NCBI GenBank assembly: GCA_030426355.1
Contig: JAUHYQ010000001.1
Span: 186,001 to 250,000 of the forward strand
Direction: 5' to 3'
Length of the DNA: 64,000 nucleotides
From: Gammaproteobacteria bacterium
Lineage (GTDB): Bacteria > Pseudomonadota > Gammaproteobacteria > Steroidobacterales > GCA-2729495
The notes beneath the pieces were generated by a model. It was not told where the DNA came from. It did no database searches and worked only from the letters and a program-made list of their open reading frames with translations. Positions 17,133 through 25,996 of this stretch are shown here, one piece after another. A program made the position numbers and the translations under genes. Within the stretch, counting starts at the first letter, position 1; each line of letters starts with the position of its first letter.

Positions 17133-18506
17133 ATGGATTACTTCCCGTTATTTGCCCGTTTGACCGACGCCCCGTGCCTGATTGCCGGCGGTGGCCGGGT
17201 GGCTGTGCGCAAAGCCCGGCAGCTACTGAAAGCCGGCGCATGCGTGACTGTCTGCGCGCCCGACATATGCGACGAAATGCAGCAACTGGCCGACAGCTCC
17301 AGAGTCGTCATCCTGAAGCGTTCGTTTGCAGCGGTGCTGGTCGCGGACTTTCTGTTCGTGGTCGCTGCCACGAACGACCCGCACGTCAACGGCAAAGTGG
17401 CCGCAGCGGCCCGACAGCATCGGGTGCTCTGCAACGTGGTAGACAATCGGCAACAGTCATCCGCGATAGTGCCTGCCGTGGTGGATCGTTCGCCGCTGAT
17501 TATTGCGATCTCGAGCAGCGGCGAGGCTCCCGTTCTGGCCACCCGTATTCGTCAGCAAATTGAAACGCTCTTGCCGCCGGGCCTGGGTAACGTTGCCCTC
17601 TTCATGGGCAAATGGCGCGATGTCGTTCGTAAACGTTTCAGTAATCTCGATCAGCGGCGGCGGTTTTGGCAACAAGTACTGGACAGTCGGGTAACGGATC
17701 GGTTGCTCAACAACGACGCAGGCGCCGCCCGAACATTGTTTGAAAAAATTCTGTCAGCCGAGCCGACGGCGGAACTTCGCACCGGCCTGGGCATGATTGT
17801 TGGGGCCGGACCGGGCGACCCCGAACTATTAACACTGAAGGCAGTGCGCGCGCTCAACACGGCTGATGTCGTTCTGTATGACCGGCTGGTCGCGAGTGAA
17901 ATTCTTGACTATGCCCGCAAAGACGCCGATTTTATTTACGTAGGCAAGCAAGCCGGCAATTCCTCCACTCCGCAAGGCGACATCAACGCGCTGTTGGTTG
18001 AGCTGGTCGCGGCAGGCAAGCGCGTCTGCCGTCTGAAAGGTGGTGACCCCTTCGTATTCGGCCGTGGTGGCGAGGAAGTGGCTGCGCTGGCCACGGCAGG
18101 CCTGCCGTGGCAGGTCATTCCCGGAATTACGGCCGCCAGCGGATGTGCCGCTGCCGCCGGCATACCGCTCACGCATCGGCAGGTAGCGCGCTCACTCACC
18201 TATATCACGGCCCACAGTCAAGACGGCACGGAGCCAGACTGGGCTTCGCTGGCGGGTGAGGAACAGACTGCGGTGTTCTACATGCCGGTCAGCAAACTCC
18301 AGCGTATCTGCACCGCACTGATTGCGGCCGGCCGGTCTCCGGCATGTCCGGCAGCGCTGATCGAGAACGGTTCCACTGCCGTCCAACGCACCGTGCGCGG
18401 CGTGCTCGCGGATCTGCCACAACGCGCGTTGGACGCAGCCATCAAGAGCCCGGCGCTGCTCATTGTCGGCGCCGTAACCGCGACCGAATGGCCGGATGCC
18501 GCCTGA
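17133..18506 (+). CDS. cysG: Siroheme synthase (dehydrogenase/ferrochelatase and uroporphyrinogen-III C-methyltransferase)
   Basis: A 457-residue two-part enzyme. Residues 1 to about 210 are the NAD-dependent precorrin-2 dehydrogenase/ferrochelatase (AGGGRVAVRKARQLLKAGA at residues 18-36, then ISSSGEAPVLATRIR). Residues about 215-457 are the SAM-dependent uroporphyrinogen-III methyltransferase (VGAGPGDPELLTLKA, PGITAASGCAAAAGIPLTHR). The product, siroheme, is the cofactor of sulfite reductase. It opens a five-gene plus-strand tetrapyrrole operon; the next gene starts 9 bp after its stop. Confidence 0.96.
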   Translation: MDYFPLFARLTDAPCLIAGGGRVAVRKARQLLKAGACVTVCAPDICDEMQQLADSSRVVILKRSFAAVLVADFLFVVAATNDPHVNGKVAAAARQHRVLCNVVDNRQQSSAIVPAVVDRSPLIIAISSSGEAPVLATRIRQQIETLLPPGLGNVALFMGKWRDVVRKRFSNLDQRRRFWQQVLDSRVTDRLLNNDAGAARTLFEKILSAEPTAELRTGLGMIVGAGPGDPELLTLKAVRALNTADVVLYDRLVASEILDYARKDADFIYVGKQAGNSSTPQGDINALLVELVAAGKRVCRLKGGDPFVFGRGGEEVAALATAGLPWQVIPGITAASGCAAAAGIPLTHRQVARSLTYITAHSQDGTEPDWASLAGEEQTAVFYMPVSKLQRICTALIAAGRSPACPAALIENGSTAVQRTVRGVLADLPQRALDAAIKSPALLIVGAVTATEWPDAA

Positions 18507-18514
18507 TTTCTGTC

Positions 18515-19441
18515 ATGAACAACGCAATCCATCAACTTACTGTGCTGCACAGTATCCGCGACAAAGCGGGTAACGGGATGCCGGATAAAATACGCAATGC
18601 ACTGCAGGAAAAATCGTTTTTCGTCAGCACCTGTATGCGTGAGTTTGCCGTATTTGCGGGTGCACACGCGGCCGCTGCCCCACGCATTGACGAAATACAA
18701 CGCCTCAGCGGTTCGGCTGCTTACGCCTTCTTGTTGCAAACCGTGACCGGGCTGAACAGTTCCATCCCCGGCGAAACCAACGTCCAGGGGCAAGTGCGTA
18801 AGGCGTGGGGCAACTGGCGACATATCGCATCGCCCGAGCGGCTGCACGCACTCGATCCGGTCATGCATCGGCTATTCGCAGATGCGCGGGAGATACGGCG
18901 GCAGTTCCTGCAAGGCATTGGCGGACACTCATACGGATCACTCACCCGTAAACTGCTCAACCCGGGCCCGGACGCTCGTGTGCTGTTTGTCGGTGCAGGC
19001 GATCTGGCGCGTTCCATCACGCCGTATTTTGCGGCCTTTGACACGGCTTGCTGGAATCGTCACGCCACTGACGCCGCAACTGTCGGAACGCACAACGGAT
19101 TCGCACCGGCAGACAGCCTGGATGCCGCTGGCTGGGCCACGCATGTTGTGCTGACGACACCGGCGGATAACCACAATGATCGACAATGGTGTTGCCTGTT
19201 AAATGCGGTTCCAACATTGAAACAAGCCGTGCATCTGGGCATTCGTCGGGCACAACGCGGGTACTGGGAAAATTTCAGTTGCCTGAGCGATCTGGACGAT
19301 GTCATCGAGCTACGTCAGTCGCAAACCTCACTGCGCACCCTGAACGTCAAGCACGCGCGGCGCGCCTGCGACAGCAGGGCAATCAGTCTGGCGGCGGCCG
19401 GTCTGACAGCTGACTGCTACAGACGGGTTCGTGCGGCATGA
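18515..19441 (+). CDS. hemA: Short, divergent glutamyl-tRNA reductase-like protein
   Basis: A 308-residue protein resembling glutamyl-tRNA reductase, which makes glutamate-1-semialdehyde from Glu-tRNA. The catalytic cysteine is kept (Cys40 in VSTCMREFAVF), as are the TGLNSS and GQVRKAW blocks and a nucleotide-binding VLFVGAGDLAR. It is about 100 residues shorter than usual, lacking most of the C-terminal dimerisation region, and the conserved histidine before the GL motif is Phe72. The frame is open upstream inside cysG, but 18515 is the only start with a protein-like N-terminus. Its place before hemC, hemB and hemL supports the role; activity is uncertain. Confidence 0.68.
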   Translation: MNNAIHQLTVLHSIRDKAGNGMPDKIRNALQEKSFFVSTCMREFAVFAGAHAAAAPRIDEIQRLSGSAAYAFLLQTVTGLNSSIPGETNVQGQVRKAWGNWRHIASPERLHALDPVMHRLFADAREIRRQFLQGIGGHSYGSLTRKLLNPGPDARVLFVGAGDLARSITPYFAAFDTACWNRHATDAATVGTHNGFAPADSLDAAGWATHVVLTTPADNHNDRQWCCLLNAVPTLKQAVHLGIRRAQRGYWENFSCLSDLDDVIELRQSQTSLRTLNVKHARRACDSRAISLAAAGLTADCYRRVRAA

Positions 19442-20988
19442 GCAGCGTAACCACACCAACAACGCGACCGGCATTCTTGCGACTGGGCACACGCTCCTCG
19501 CTGCTGGCAATTGCGCAAAGCCGGCTGGTCGCCGCGCAACTCATGCTCAAGCACCCGGGTCTGCATATTGAACTGGTTGAGATGCAAAGCCGCGGTGACA
19601 AAGATAAGAATACGCCGTTGTCATGCGTGTCGGATAGTGATTTTTTCTCTGACGAACTCGATGCCGCCCTCGCCTGCGGCGACGTGGATTTCTGTGTGCA
19701 CTCGTGGAAAGACATTGACGGCCCCCGCCCTGATAACTTCGTGAGAGCCGCCGCGCCTGCGCGTGCATTGCCGCACGACGCTGTTTTATTCCGCTCGGAT
19801 ATCCATACCTTGCTGGAACAAGGCACGCCCTTGCGCATCGGCACATGCTCGCTGCGCCGACAGATCAACACCACGGATTTTCTGCGCTGGGCTCTGCCGG
19901 ATCTCGGGCACCCACCCCGGTTTGAGTTTCATGACTTGCGCGGGCCGGTGGATGAACGACTGGCGCGCATAACCGCCCGCGCGGGCAACAACCGGCTTGA
20001 TGCCGTGGTGCTGGCACTCGCTGGCCTTGAGCGACTGTGGCAGGACAGCGACGGGCGACAAGCCATAGAACCGCTGTTAAGCGATGCCCGCTGGATGATC
20101 ATGCCGCTAAGCGAGTGTCCCGCCGCACCCGCCCAGGGCGCCCTGGCGCTGGAAACACTTAAAGACAATCAATACTGCCGAGCGCTGTTGCGGAGTTTGC
20201 ACGATCCCGAAACAGAGAAACTCGTGCAACTTGAGCGGCAACTCATGAGTGCCATTGCACCGCGCAATTCGGGATTTGGCGCTACCGCTGAAAGCGACCC
20301 GCTGCTCGGCCATGTAGCCCGTCTGCGGGGCCGGGCAAATGTGGCCGCCGAGCCGGTTTACCTGACTCGCACTGCACAAATGAGCGATAACACTTTATCC
20401 GCACGACCCTGGCAAGCTAAAAGCTGGCTGCGTGCAACGCGCAAGCGACCGCTGCCGGTGGACAAGCTAAACACTGAGGCACTCTTTATTGCCCACGCAG
20501 ATGCACACACGTCAGGGTTAGACCTGAATGAAGCGCGCTGCTGGACCAGCGGCCCGCGCAGCTGGAAGCAACTTGCGAATCGCGGCCTCTGGGTTGAAGG
20601 CTGTGCCGATAACCGTGGCTTTGCGCTTGTAAAGCCACTGTTGGCTGCACCGGTATTGCAGCTCCCGTCACTGTCCGACTGGATGGCCATTACCCATGCG
20701 GACGCAGTGGATAGCTGGGCAGACAGTGGCGTGGGCAGGGTTATTCCCACCTACTGCATTGATGTTGATGTCGATCTTGACCCAATGCTGATAGCAGACG
20801 ACGTTGCGAACTGCACGCATTTCTACTGGGTCAGTGCGCGACAATATGGCGCACTAAAGAAATTCGTCCCGGCAAATGCATCCCATGCGTGCGGCACAGG
20901 TAAAACTTTTAGTGCGTTGTCAGCGCAAGGAGTCCCCAATCTGCGAGCGTTTCCGTCGCGTCGCGAGTGGCAGCAATGGTTGGCCTGA
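19438..20988 (+). CDS. hemC: Hydroxymethylbilane synthase-like protein fused to a uroporphyrinogen-III synthase-like domain
   Basis: A 516-residue protein. Residues about 10-310 match hydroxymethylbilane synthase: LGTRSSLLAIAQSRLV, VHSWKDID (catalytic Asp kept), GTCSLRRQ and DLRGPVDERL. The cysteine that anchors the dipyrromethane cofactor is missing; the aligned position is Asn277 in APRNSGFGA. Residues about 330-516 are weakly HemD-like, ending in HACGTGKTFSALSAQGVP, so a HemC-HemD fusion is likely. It overlaps the hemA-like stop by 4 bp (ATGA) and the hemB start lies within its last codons, so translation is coupled. Confidence 0.75.
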   Translation: MSSVTTPTTRPAFLRLGTRSSLLAIAQSRLVAAQLMLKHPGLHIELVEMQSRGDKDKNTPLSCVSDSDFFSDELDAALACGDVDFCVHSWKDIDGPRPDNFVRAAAPARALPHDAVLFRSDIHTLLEQGTPLRIGTCSLRRQINTTDFLRWALPDLGHPPRFEFHDLRGPVDERLARITARAGNNRLDAVVLALAGLERLWQDSDGRQAIEPLLSDARWMIMPLSECPAAPAQGALALETLKDNQYCRALLRSLHDPETEKLVQLERQLMSAIAPRNSGFGATAESDPLLGHVARLRGRANVAAEPVYLTRTAQMSDNTLSARPWQAKSWLRATRKRPLPVDKLNTEALFIAHADAHTSGLDLNEARCWTSGPRSWKQLANRGLWVEGCADNRGFALVKPLLAAPVLQLPSLSDWMAITHADAVDSWADSGVGRVIPTYCIDVDVDLDPMLIADDVANCTHFYWVSARQYGALKKFVPANASHACGTGKTFSALSAQGVPNLRAFPSRREWQQWLA

Positions 20989-21965
20989 GCTACCGACGCA
21001 CACGGTTATCCGGTGCCGTGCGTGAACTGACCCGGCAAGTCAGGCCGGCGGTGGAGCAGTTTATTCAACCGCTGTTCGTGGCCGAAACCCTTAGTCACAG
21101 GGAGGCCGTACCGGGTCTCAACAAGGTATGGCGCGAAACTCCGGACAGTCTGCTGGAACAAATTGCCGCAGACCTGCAACACGGAATCAGCAAGTTTTTG
21201 TTGTTTAGCACACCAGCACACAAGAGCGAGGCGGAGTTCGATCACGCTTTCACGGCGAAGCAACTCGCTGCGGTCAAACACGAGTTTGGCGACTCGGTTT
21301 GGCTGGCAGCGGACGTTTGCCTGTGCTCTGCAACAACGCACGGACATTGCGGAATTCTCAACGAGGCCCGTGACGAGGTTGTCAACGAGGCCAGCGTCGA
21401 TGCGTTGACCAACGCTGCTCTTGCCTATGCCGGGGCCGGTGCCGATTGCGTCGCACCGAGCGACATGATGGACGGCAGGGTCGCTGCCATGCGCACTGCG
21501 CTGGACGCGAACGGACTGCAACAAACAGTCATCATGAGCTACTCGGCCAAGTTTCATTCCGGGTTCTACGGTCCGTTCCGGCTGGCCGCCGATTCGGCAC
21601 CGGGTAATGCAACGGCGTTGCGCGACCGCGCCAGTTATCAGATCGACCCGGCGCGGCCGTCGGATGCGTTACTGAGTTCATTGCGCGATGCGGATGAAGG
21701 TGCCGACATCCTCATGGTCAAACCCGGGCTGCCCTATCTGGACGTACTCGCTGAACTTAGCCGTGAAATTCCGTTGCCGTGGGCGGTTTATCAGACCAGC
21801 GGCGAGTCCGCCGGCTTAAACCTGCTGGCACGCGAGGGACTGGCTGATCTGGGACGCGTCAATGTGGAGGCATGGGTCGCATGTCTGCGCGCCGGCGCCA
21901 GCATGATCATCAGCTATGACGCACGGCATGCGCAACACTGGTTGAGTCAGCAAAATGACCGATAA
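20976..21965 (+). CDS. hemB: Delta-aminolevulinic acid dehydratase (porphobilinogen synthase)
   Basis: A 329-residue HemB. The zinc-ligand motif DVCLCSATTHGHCG has all three cysteines, and both active-site lysines are present (SYSAKFHSGFYGPFR and MVKPGLPYLD). It condenses two 5-aminolevulinate molecules. The ATG at 20976 is chosen; an in-frame GTG at 20967 is possible. Either way the gene begins inside the 3' end of the hemC fusion, so it depends on translational coupling. Unlike its two upstream neighbours it looks fully canonical. Confidence 0.94.
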   Translation: MVGLSYRRTRLSGAVRELTRQVRPAVEQFIQPLFVAETLSHREAVPGLNKVWRETPDSLLEQIAADLQHGISKFLLFSTPAHKSEAEFDHAFTAKQLAAVKHEFGDSVWLAADVCLCSATTHGHCGILNEARDEVVNEASVDALTNAALAYAGAGADCVAPSDMMDGRVAAMRTALDANGLQQTVIMSYSAKFHSGFYGPFRLAADSAPGNATALRDRASYQIDPARPSDALLSSLRDADEGADILMVKPGLPYLDVLAELSREIPLPWAVYQTSGESAGLNLLAREGLADLGRVNVEAWVACLRAGASMIISYDARHAQHWLSQQNDR

Positions 21966-21984
21966 CAACCGGCAATTTTGACCC

Positions 21985-23259
21985 ATGAGTGAGTCAGCAA
22001 AACTTTTTGAACGTGCGTTGCACGTAACACCCGGCGGGGTTCACTCGCCGGTGCGCTCGTTTGCGGCGGTCGGGGGCCAACCCCTGTTCATTGAATCAGC
22101 CCATGGCGCGCGGCTGATCGATGCCGATGGTGCCACTTATACTGACTATTGCATGGCATTTGGCCCGCTGATTTTTGGTCACGCCGATGCGGATGTTGCC
22201 GCGACCGTCCACGCGGCGATAGACCATGGCTGGAGCTTCGGTGCAGCCGAGCGCTGGTCACTGGAACTGGCCGAGTTAATCACCACACGTATTCCCTGGG
22301 CAGAACAGATTCGCTTTGTAAATTCGGGCACCGAAGCCGTGATGTCGGCAGTCAGACTCGCGCGTGCCGCCACCGGCCGACCGTTAATCATCAAGTTCGC
22401 GGGCTGTTATCACGGCCACAGCGACGCCATGCTGATTGAGGCCGGTTCGGGAATGGCGGGCGTTCCGGCAAGCGGCGGCGTTTCACAAGCCACCGCGAGC
22501 GAAACGCTGATTCTGCCCCTAAACGATATTGCAGCCGTTGCCAAAGCGTTCACAGAGCACGGCGATCGCATCGCCGCAGCCATCATAGAACCACTGCCGG
22601 CGAACTACGGATTGTTGCCCCAAACCGATGCCTACCTGCATGAGCTGTCCCGCCTGTGTCGGCAATACTCGGCATTGCTCATCTTTGATGAAGTCATCAG
22701 TGGTTTTCGCTGCGGCTTTGGTGGCCGCGCGGAACAACTAGGCATTGAACCGGATCTCGTCACCTGGGGGAAAATAATTGGCGGCGGCTTTCCGGTTGGC
22801 GCTTTCGCCGGATCAAACGCACTCATGCAGCGCGTCGCTCCCGCGGGAAACGTTTATCAGGCAGGTACGCTGAGCGCCAACCCGGTCGCTATGCGAGCCG
22901 GCCTGGCCACGCTGGAAAAACTGGCTAACGGCGAAGCTTATGAAAAGCTGAAGGCACTCAGCGAACAATTGCACCGCGGGCTGCAGCATATTCCGCACGT
23001 TTCGGTGACGCAGCACGACTCGCTGTTCTGGCTACGCCTGACCCCGGGTGGCGCAGGTGAGATGCCCGAACCACCGCGGGCACCCGGCCAGATCCCGACC
23101 GGACATGCCACGTCGTACCCACGATGGTTTAGACACATGCTCAATGCCGGTATTTACCTGCCCCCAAGCCCGCACGAAGTCGGGTTCTTATCGACCGCGC
23201 ATTCGAGCGACGATATCCGCGCCTTAATCGCAGCGGTCGCAAGCATGCCTCCCGCCTGA
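21985..23259 (+). CDS. hemL: Glutamate-1-semialdehyde 2,1-aminomutase
   Basis: A 424-residue PLP enzyme of class III aminotransferases. N-terminal PGGVHSPVRSFAAVGGQP, the substrate-site FVNSGTEAVMSAVRLARAAT and the PLP lysine in TWGKIIGGGFPVGAF are all as in GSA aminomutase. It produces 5-aminolevulinate, completing the C5 pathway with the upstream hemA-like gene. It starts 19 bp after hemB and is the last gene of the operon; I see no hairpin terminator after it. Confidence 0.95.
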   Translation: MSESAKLFERALHVTPGGVHSPVRSFAAVGGQPLFIESAHGARLIDADGATYTDYCMAFGPLIFGHADADVAATVHAAIDHGWSFGAAERWSLELAELITTRIPWAEQIRFVNSGTEAVMSAVRLARAATGRPLIIKFAGCYHGHSDAMLIEAGSGMAGVPASGGVSQATASETLILPLNDIAAVAKAFTEHGDRIAAAIIEPLPANYGLLPQTDAYLHELSRLCRQYSALLIFDEVISGFRCGFGGRAEQLGIEPDLVTWGKIIGGGFPVGAFAGSNALMQRVAPAGNVYQAGTLSANPVAMRAGLATLEKLANGEAYEKLKALSEQLHRGLQHIPHVSVTQHDSLFWLRLTPGGAGEMPEPPRAPGQIPTGHATSYPRWFRHMLNAGIYLPPSPHEVGFLSTAHSSDDIRALIAAVASMPPA

Positions 23260-23408
23260 CGCCCTTTCCAACATAATCCCGCAACAGCGCTTGTAACCGG
23301 CGTTAACCCATTTCTTGGCACAGTTCACGCCATGACTTGCTGCATAGTGATAAATTGCACGGATCAGATGCCCCGGACACGGGGTAATAACAATAACGGG
23401 GAACGACT

Positions 23409-23981
23409 TTGCAGGTTACAGAACTCGACATTCCTGGCGTAAAACTGCTCACACCGGTCCGACATGGCGACAACCGGGGGTTTTTTTCGGAGATTTACAA
23501 CCGCGAGACACTGCGCGCAGTCGGCATTGAACTCGAATTCGTGCAGGAAAACTACTCGTGGTCGGCCGACATTCATACCGTGCGCGGGCTGCATTTTCAG
23601 ACAGGTGCTTATGCGCAGGACAAACTGGTGCAGGTAGTCAGCGGCGCCATACTGGATTTTGCAGTGGACGTGCGTCGCGGATCGCCCTGGTTCGGGCGCT
23701 ATGTCTGCGCAGAAATCAGCGCAGAAAACTGGCAGCAGATACTGGTCCCAAAGGGTTTTGCGCACGGGCTAATAACACTGCAACCCAATACGGCGGTGAT
23801 GTACCGGGTTACAGCACACTACTCGCGTGAACACGACGCCGGCATACGCTGGGATGACCCTGATATCGGCATCGATTGGCCTGTTGGCAGCGGCGAGGCG
23901 GTACTGTCTGACAAGGACAAGCAACTGCCGCTGCTCGCCGATTGCGATACACTTTTCGAATACGATGCGGGAAACCAGTGA
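23409..23981 (+). CDS. rfbC: dTDP-4-dehydrorhamnose 3,5-epimerase
   Basis: A 190-residue RmlC cupin. The active-site segments are DNRGFFSEIYN, QENYSWS, VRGLHFQ (catalytic His) and VPKGFAHG. No ATG is available near the N-terminus: the gene appears to use TTG at 23409, with a GGGGA ribosome-binding site at 23398-23402. It is the first gene of an rfbC-rfbB-rfbA set for dTDP-6-deoxyhexose synthesis. Confidence 0.92.
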   Translation: MQVTELDIPGVKLLTPVRHGDNRGFFSEIYNRETLRAVGIELEFVQENYSWSADIHTVRGLHFQTGAYAQDKLVQVVSGAILDFAVDVRRGSPWFGRYVCAEISAENWQQILVPKGFAHGLITLQPNTAVMYRVTAHYSREHDAGIRWDDPDIGIDWPVGSGEAVLSDKDKQLPLLADCDTLFEYDAGNQ

Positions 23982-24028
23982 TTGCAATCGACCCGGGTTC
24001 AATAGCACTGCATCAAGAGACGTAACAC

Positions 24029-25075
24029 ATGAAACTAATCGTGACAGGTGGCTTGGGCTTTATTGGCTCGGCGGTCGTAAGGCATTTTGCTGCCCGCCCC
24101 GAGCACACCGTGCTCAACATCGATAAATGCACCTACGCCGGCAACCCGGCCTCGGTTATCAGCGTCAGCGACCTGCCCAATTACAGTCTGGCGCAAGCCG
24201 ATATCGTGGACGGCCCGGCTATGCACAAGCTGGTTGCCGATTTTGCACCCGATGCCATCCTGCATCTGGCCGCCGAATCACACGTTGACAGATCCATTGA
24301 CGGGCCCGGCGAATTCATTCAGACCAACGTGGTTGGCACCTTCTCCATGTTGCAGGCTGCCCGCGACTACTGGTCAAAGCTGCCCGAAAAACGCCGGGCT
24401 GCATTTCGATTTGTGCACGTTTCCACCGACGAAGTCTTTGGTTCTCTGGGTGACAGCGGGGCGTTTACCGAAACCACTCCTTATCAACCGAGCTCACCGT
24501 ATTCGTCATCAAAGGCAGGCTCCGATCATCTGGCACGCGCCTGGCATCACACCTACGAAATGCCGGTGATTGTCACCAACTGCTCCAACAACTACGGGCC
24601 GTATCAGTTTCCTGAGAAGCTGATTCCACTGGTGTCGCTGAAATGCATGGCCGGTGAGCCAATCCCGGTGTACGGCAGAGGCGATAATGTGCGCGACTGG
24701 CTGTTTGTAGAAGATCATGTGAGCGCCCTCGAACGCGTGCTGGAGCGAGGGGTTCCCGGCGAAACCTACAATATCGGCGGTGAATGCGAGCTCAGCAATC
24801 TGGAGGTGGTAAAAACCATTTGCAGCATTGTGGACGACCTTAAGCCTGTCGGCACTCCGCGCGAAGAACTTATCGAGTTTGTCACGGATCGACCAGGACA
24901 CGATTTCCGCTATGCCATGAACATTGAAAAAATCCGGCGCGAACTGGACTGGCAACCTGCTGAAAACTTTAGCAGCGGTATTGAAAAAACCGTACGCTGG
25001 TACATGCAAAACACCGGATGGTGGCAAGCCATCATGGACGGCAGCTACCGGCTGGAACGACTGGGCGTCGCCTGA
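24029..25075 (+). CDS. rfbB: dTDP-glucose 4,6-dehydratase
   Basis: A 348-residue extended short-chain dehydrogenase. It has the NAD-binding [10 protein letters not shown], the catalytic [11 protein letters not shown] tyrosine/lysine pair, the [12 protein letters not shown] block with the family's Asp-Glu, and the EYNIGG-like ETYNIGG motif. It converts dTDP-glucose to the 4-keto-6-deoxy sugar. It lies 47 bp after rfbC and 39 bp before rfbA. Confidence 0.95.
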   Translation: MKLIVTGGLGFIGSAVVRHFAARPEHTVLNIDKCTYAGNPASVISVSDLPNYSLAQADIVDGPAMHKLVADFAPDAILHLAAESHVDRSIDGPGEFIQTNVVGTFSMLQAARDYWSKLPEKRRAAFRFVHVSTDEVFGSLGDSGAFTETTPYQPSSPYSSSKAGSDHLARAWHHTYEMPVIVTNCSNNYGPYQFPEKLIPLVSLKCMAGEPIPVYGRGDNVRDWLFVEDHVSALERVLERGVPGETYNIGGECELSNLEVVKTICSIVDDLKPVGTPREELIEFVTDRPGHDFRYAMNIEKIRRELDWQPAENFSSGIEKTVRWYMQNTGWWQAIMDGSYRLERLGVA

Positions 25076-25114
25076 CGAGCGACTTGTGGCCATAATTTCG
25101 AGAGTTAGGCATTC

Positions 25115-25987
25115 ATGAAAGGCATCATACTGGCAGGCGGCTCGGGTACGCGCCTTTATCCGGTCACGCGATCGGTCAGCAAACAAATTCTGCCGGTTTA
25201 CGACAAGCCGATGATCTATTACCCGCTATCCACCATGATGCTGGCGGGTATACGCAGCATATTGATCATCACCACGCCACATGATGCTGATCAATTTCGC
25301 TCGCTTTTAGGTGACGGCACGCAATGGGGGCTGGATCTGCACTATGCCGTACAGCCCAACCCGGGCGGGCTCGCACAGGCATTCATTATCGGCAAAGACT
25401 TTATCGGCAACGATAGTTCGTCGCTGATCCTGGGGGACAACATCTTTTACGGGCCCGGGTTGAGCGCCAAGCTGCAAAACCTTGCGGCGCTAAACAGTGG
25501 CGCAGCGGTTCTGGCCTATCACGTCTCAAATCCTGACGAGTTCGGGGTGGTCGAGTTCGATAAGAGCGGTAACGCCATCAGCATTGAGGAAAAGCCGGCT
25601 AACCCTCGCTCCAGCTGGGCAGTTACCGGCATGTATTTTTATGACAATCAGGTATGCGATATAGCCGCGAATCTGAAGCCTTCACCACGCGGCGAACTCG
25701 AAATCACAGACGTTAACCGCCATTACCTTCAGCACAATCAACTGGCTGTAGAGAAACTAGGCCGCGGTTTCGCCTGGCTGGATACCGGTACCCATGAATC
25801 CCTGTTACAGGCGGCCGAGTTTGTACAAACCATAGAACAACGTCAGGGCTTCAAAATTGCGTCACCCGAAGAGATTGCGTGGCGCATGGGATTTATCAGC
25901 GATTCCGATCTGCAAAAACTTGCGGAACCGCTGGCCAAAAGCGGTTACGGCGAATACCTGCTAAGGATACTGAAACAGCGCGACTGA
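25115..25987 (+). CDS. rfbA: Glucose-1-phosphate thymidylyltransferase
   Basis: A 290-residue RmlA with the nucleotide-binding [11 protein letters not shown] loop, [26 protein letters not shown] and the C-terminal [14 protein letters not shown]. It makes dTDP-glucose and is usually feedback-inhibited by dTDP-rhamnose. It ends 9 bp from the convergent stop of the large NRPS gene. No rfbD (4-reductase) is in the set, so the final sugar depends on a gene elsewhere. Confidence 0.96.
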   Translation: MKGIILAGGSGTRLYPVTRSVSKQILPVYDKPMIYYPLSTMMLAGIRSILIITTPHDADQFRSLLGDGTQWGLDLHYAVQPNPGGLAQAFIIGKDFIGNDSSSLILGDNIFYGPGLSAKLQNLAALNSGAAVLAYHVSNPDEFGVVEFDKSGNAISIEEKPANPRSSWAVTGMYFYDNQVCDIAANLKPSPRGELEITDVNRHYLQHNQLAVEKLGRGFAWLDTGTHESLLQAAEFVQTIEQRQGFKIASPEEIAWRMGFISDSDLQKLAEPLAKSGYGEYLLRILKQRD

Positions 25988-25996
25988 TCCGCAGCA

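Noticed and set aside
18344-18514. N-terminal extension of the HemA-like gene into cysG
   Set aside because: The extra residues are an Arg-rich out-of-frame reading of cysG; 18515 starts the protein-like part.
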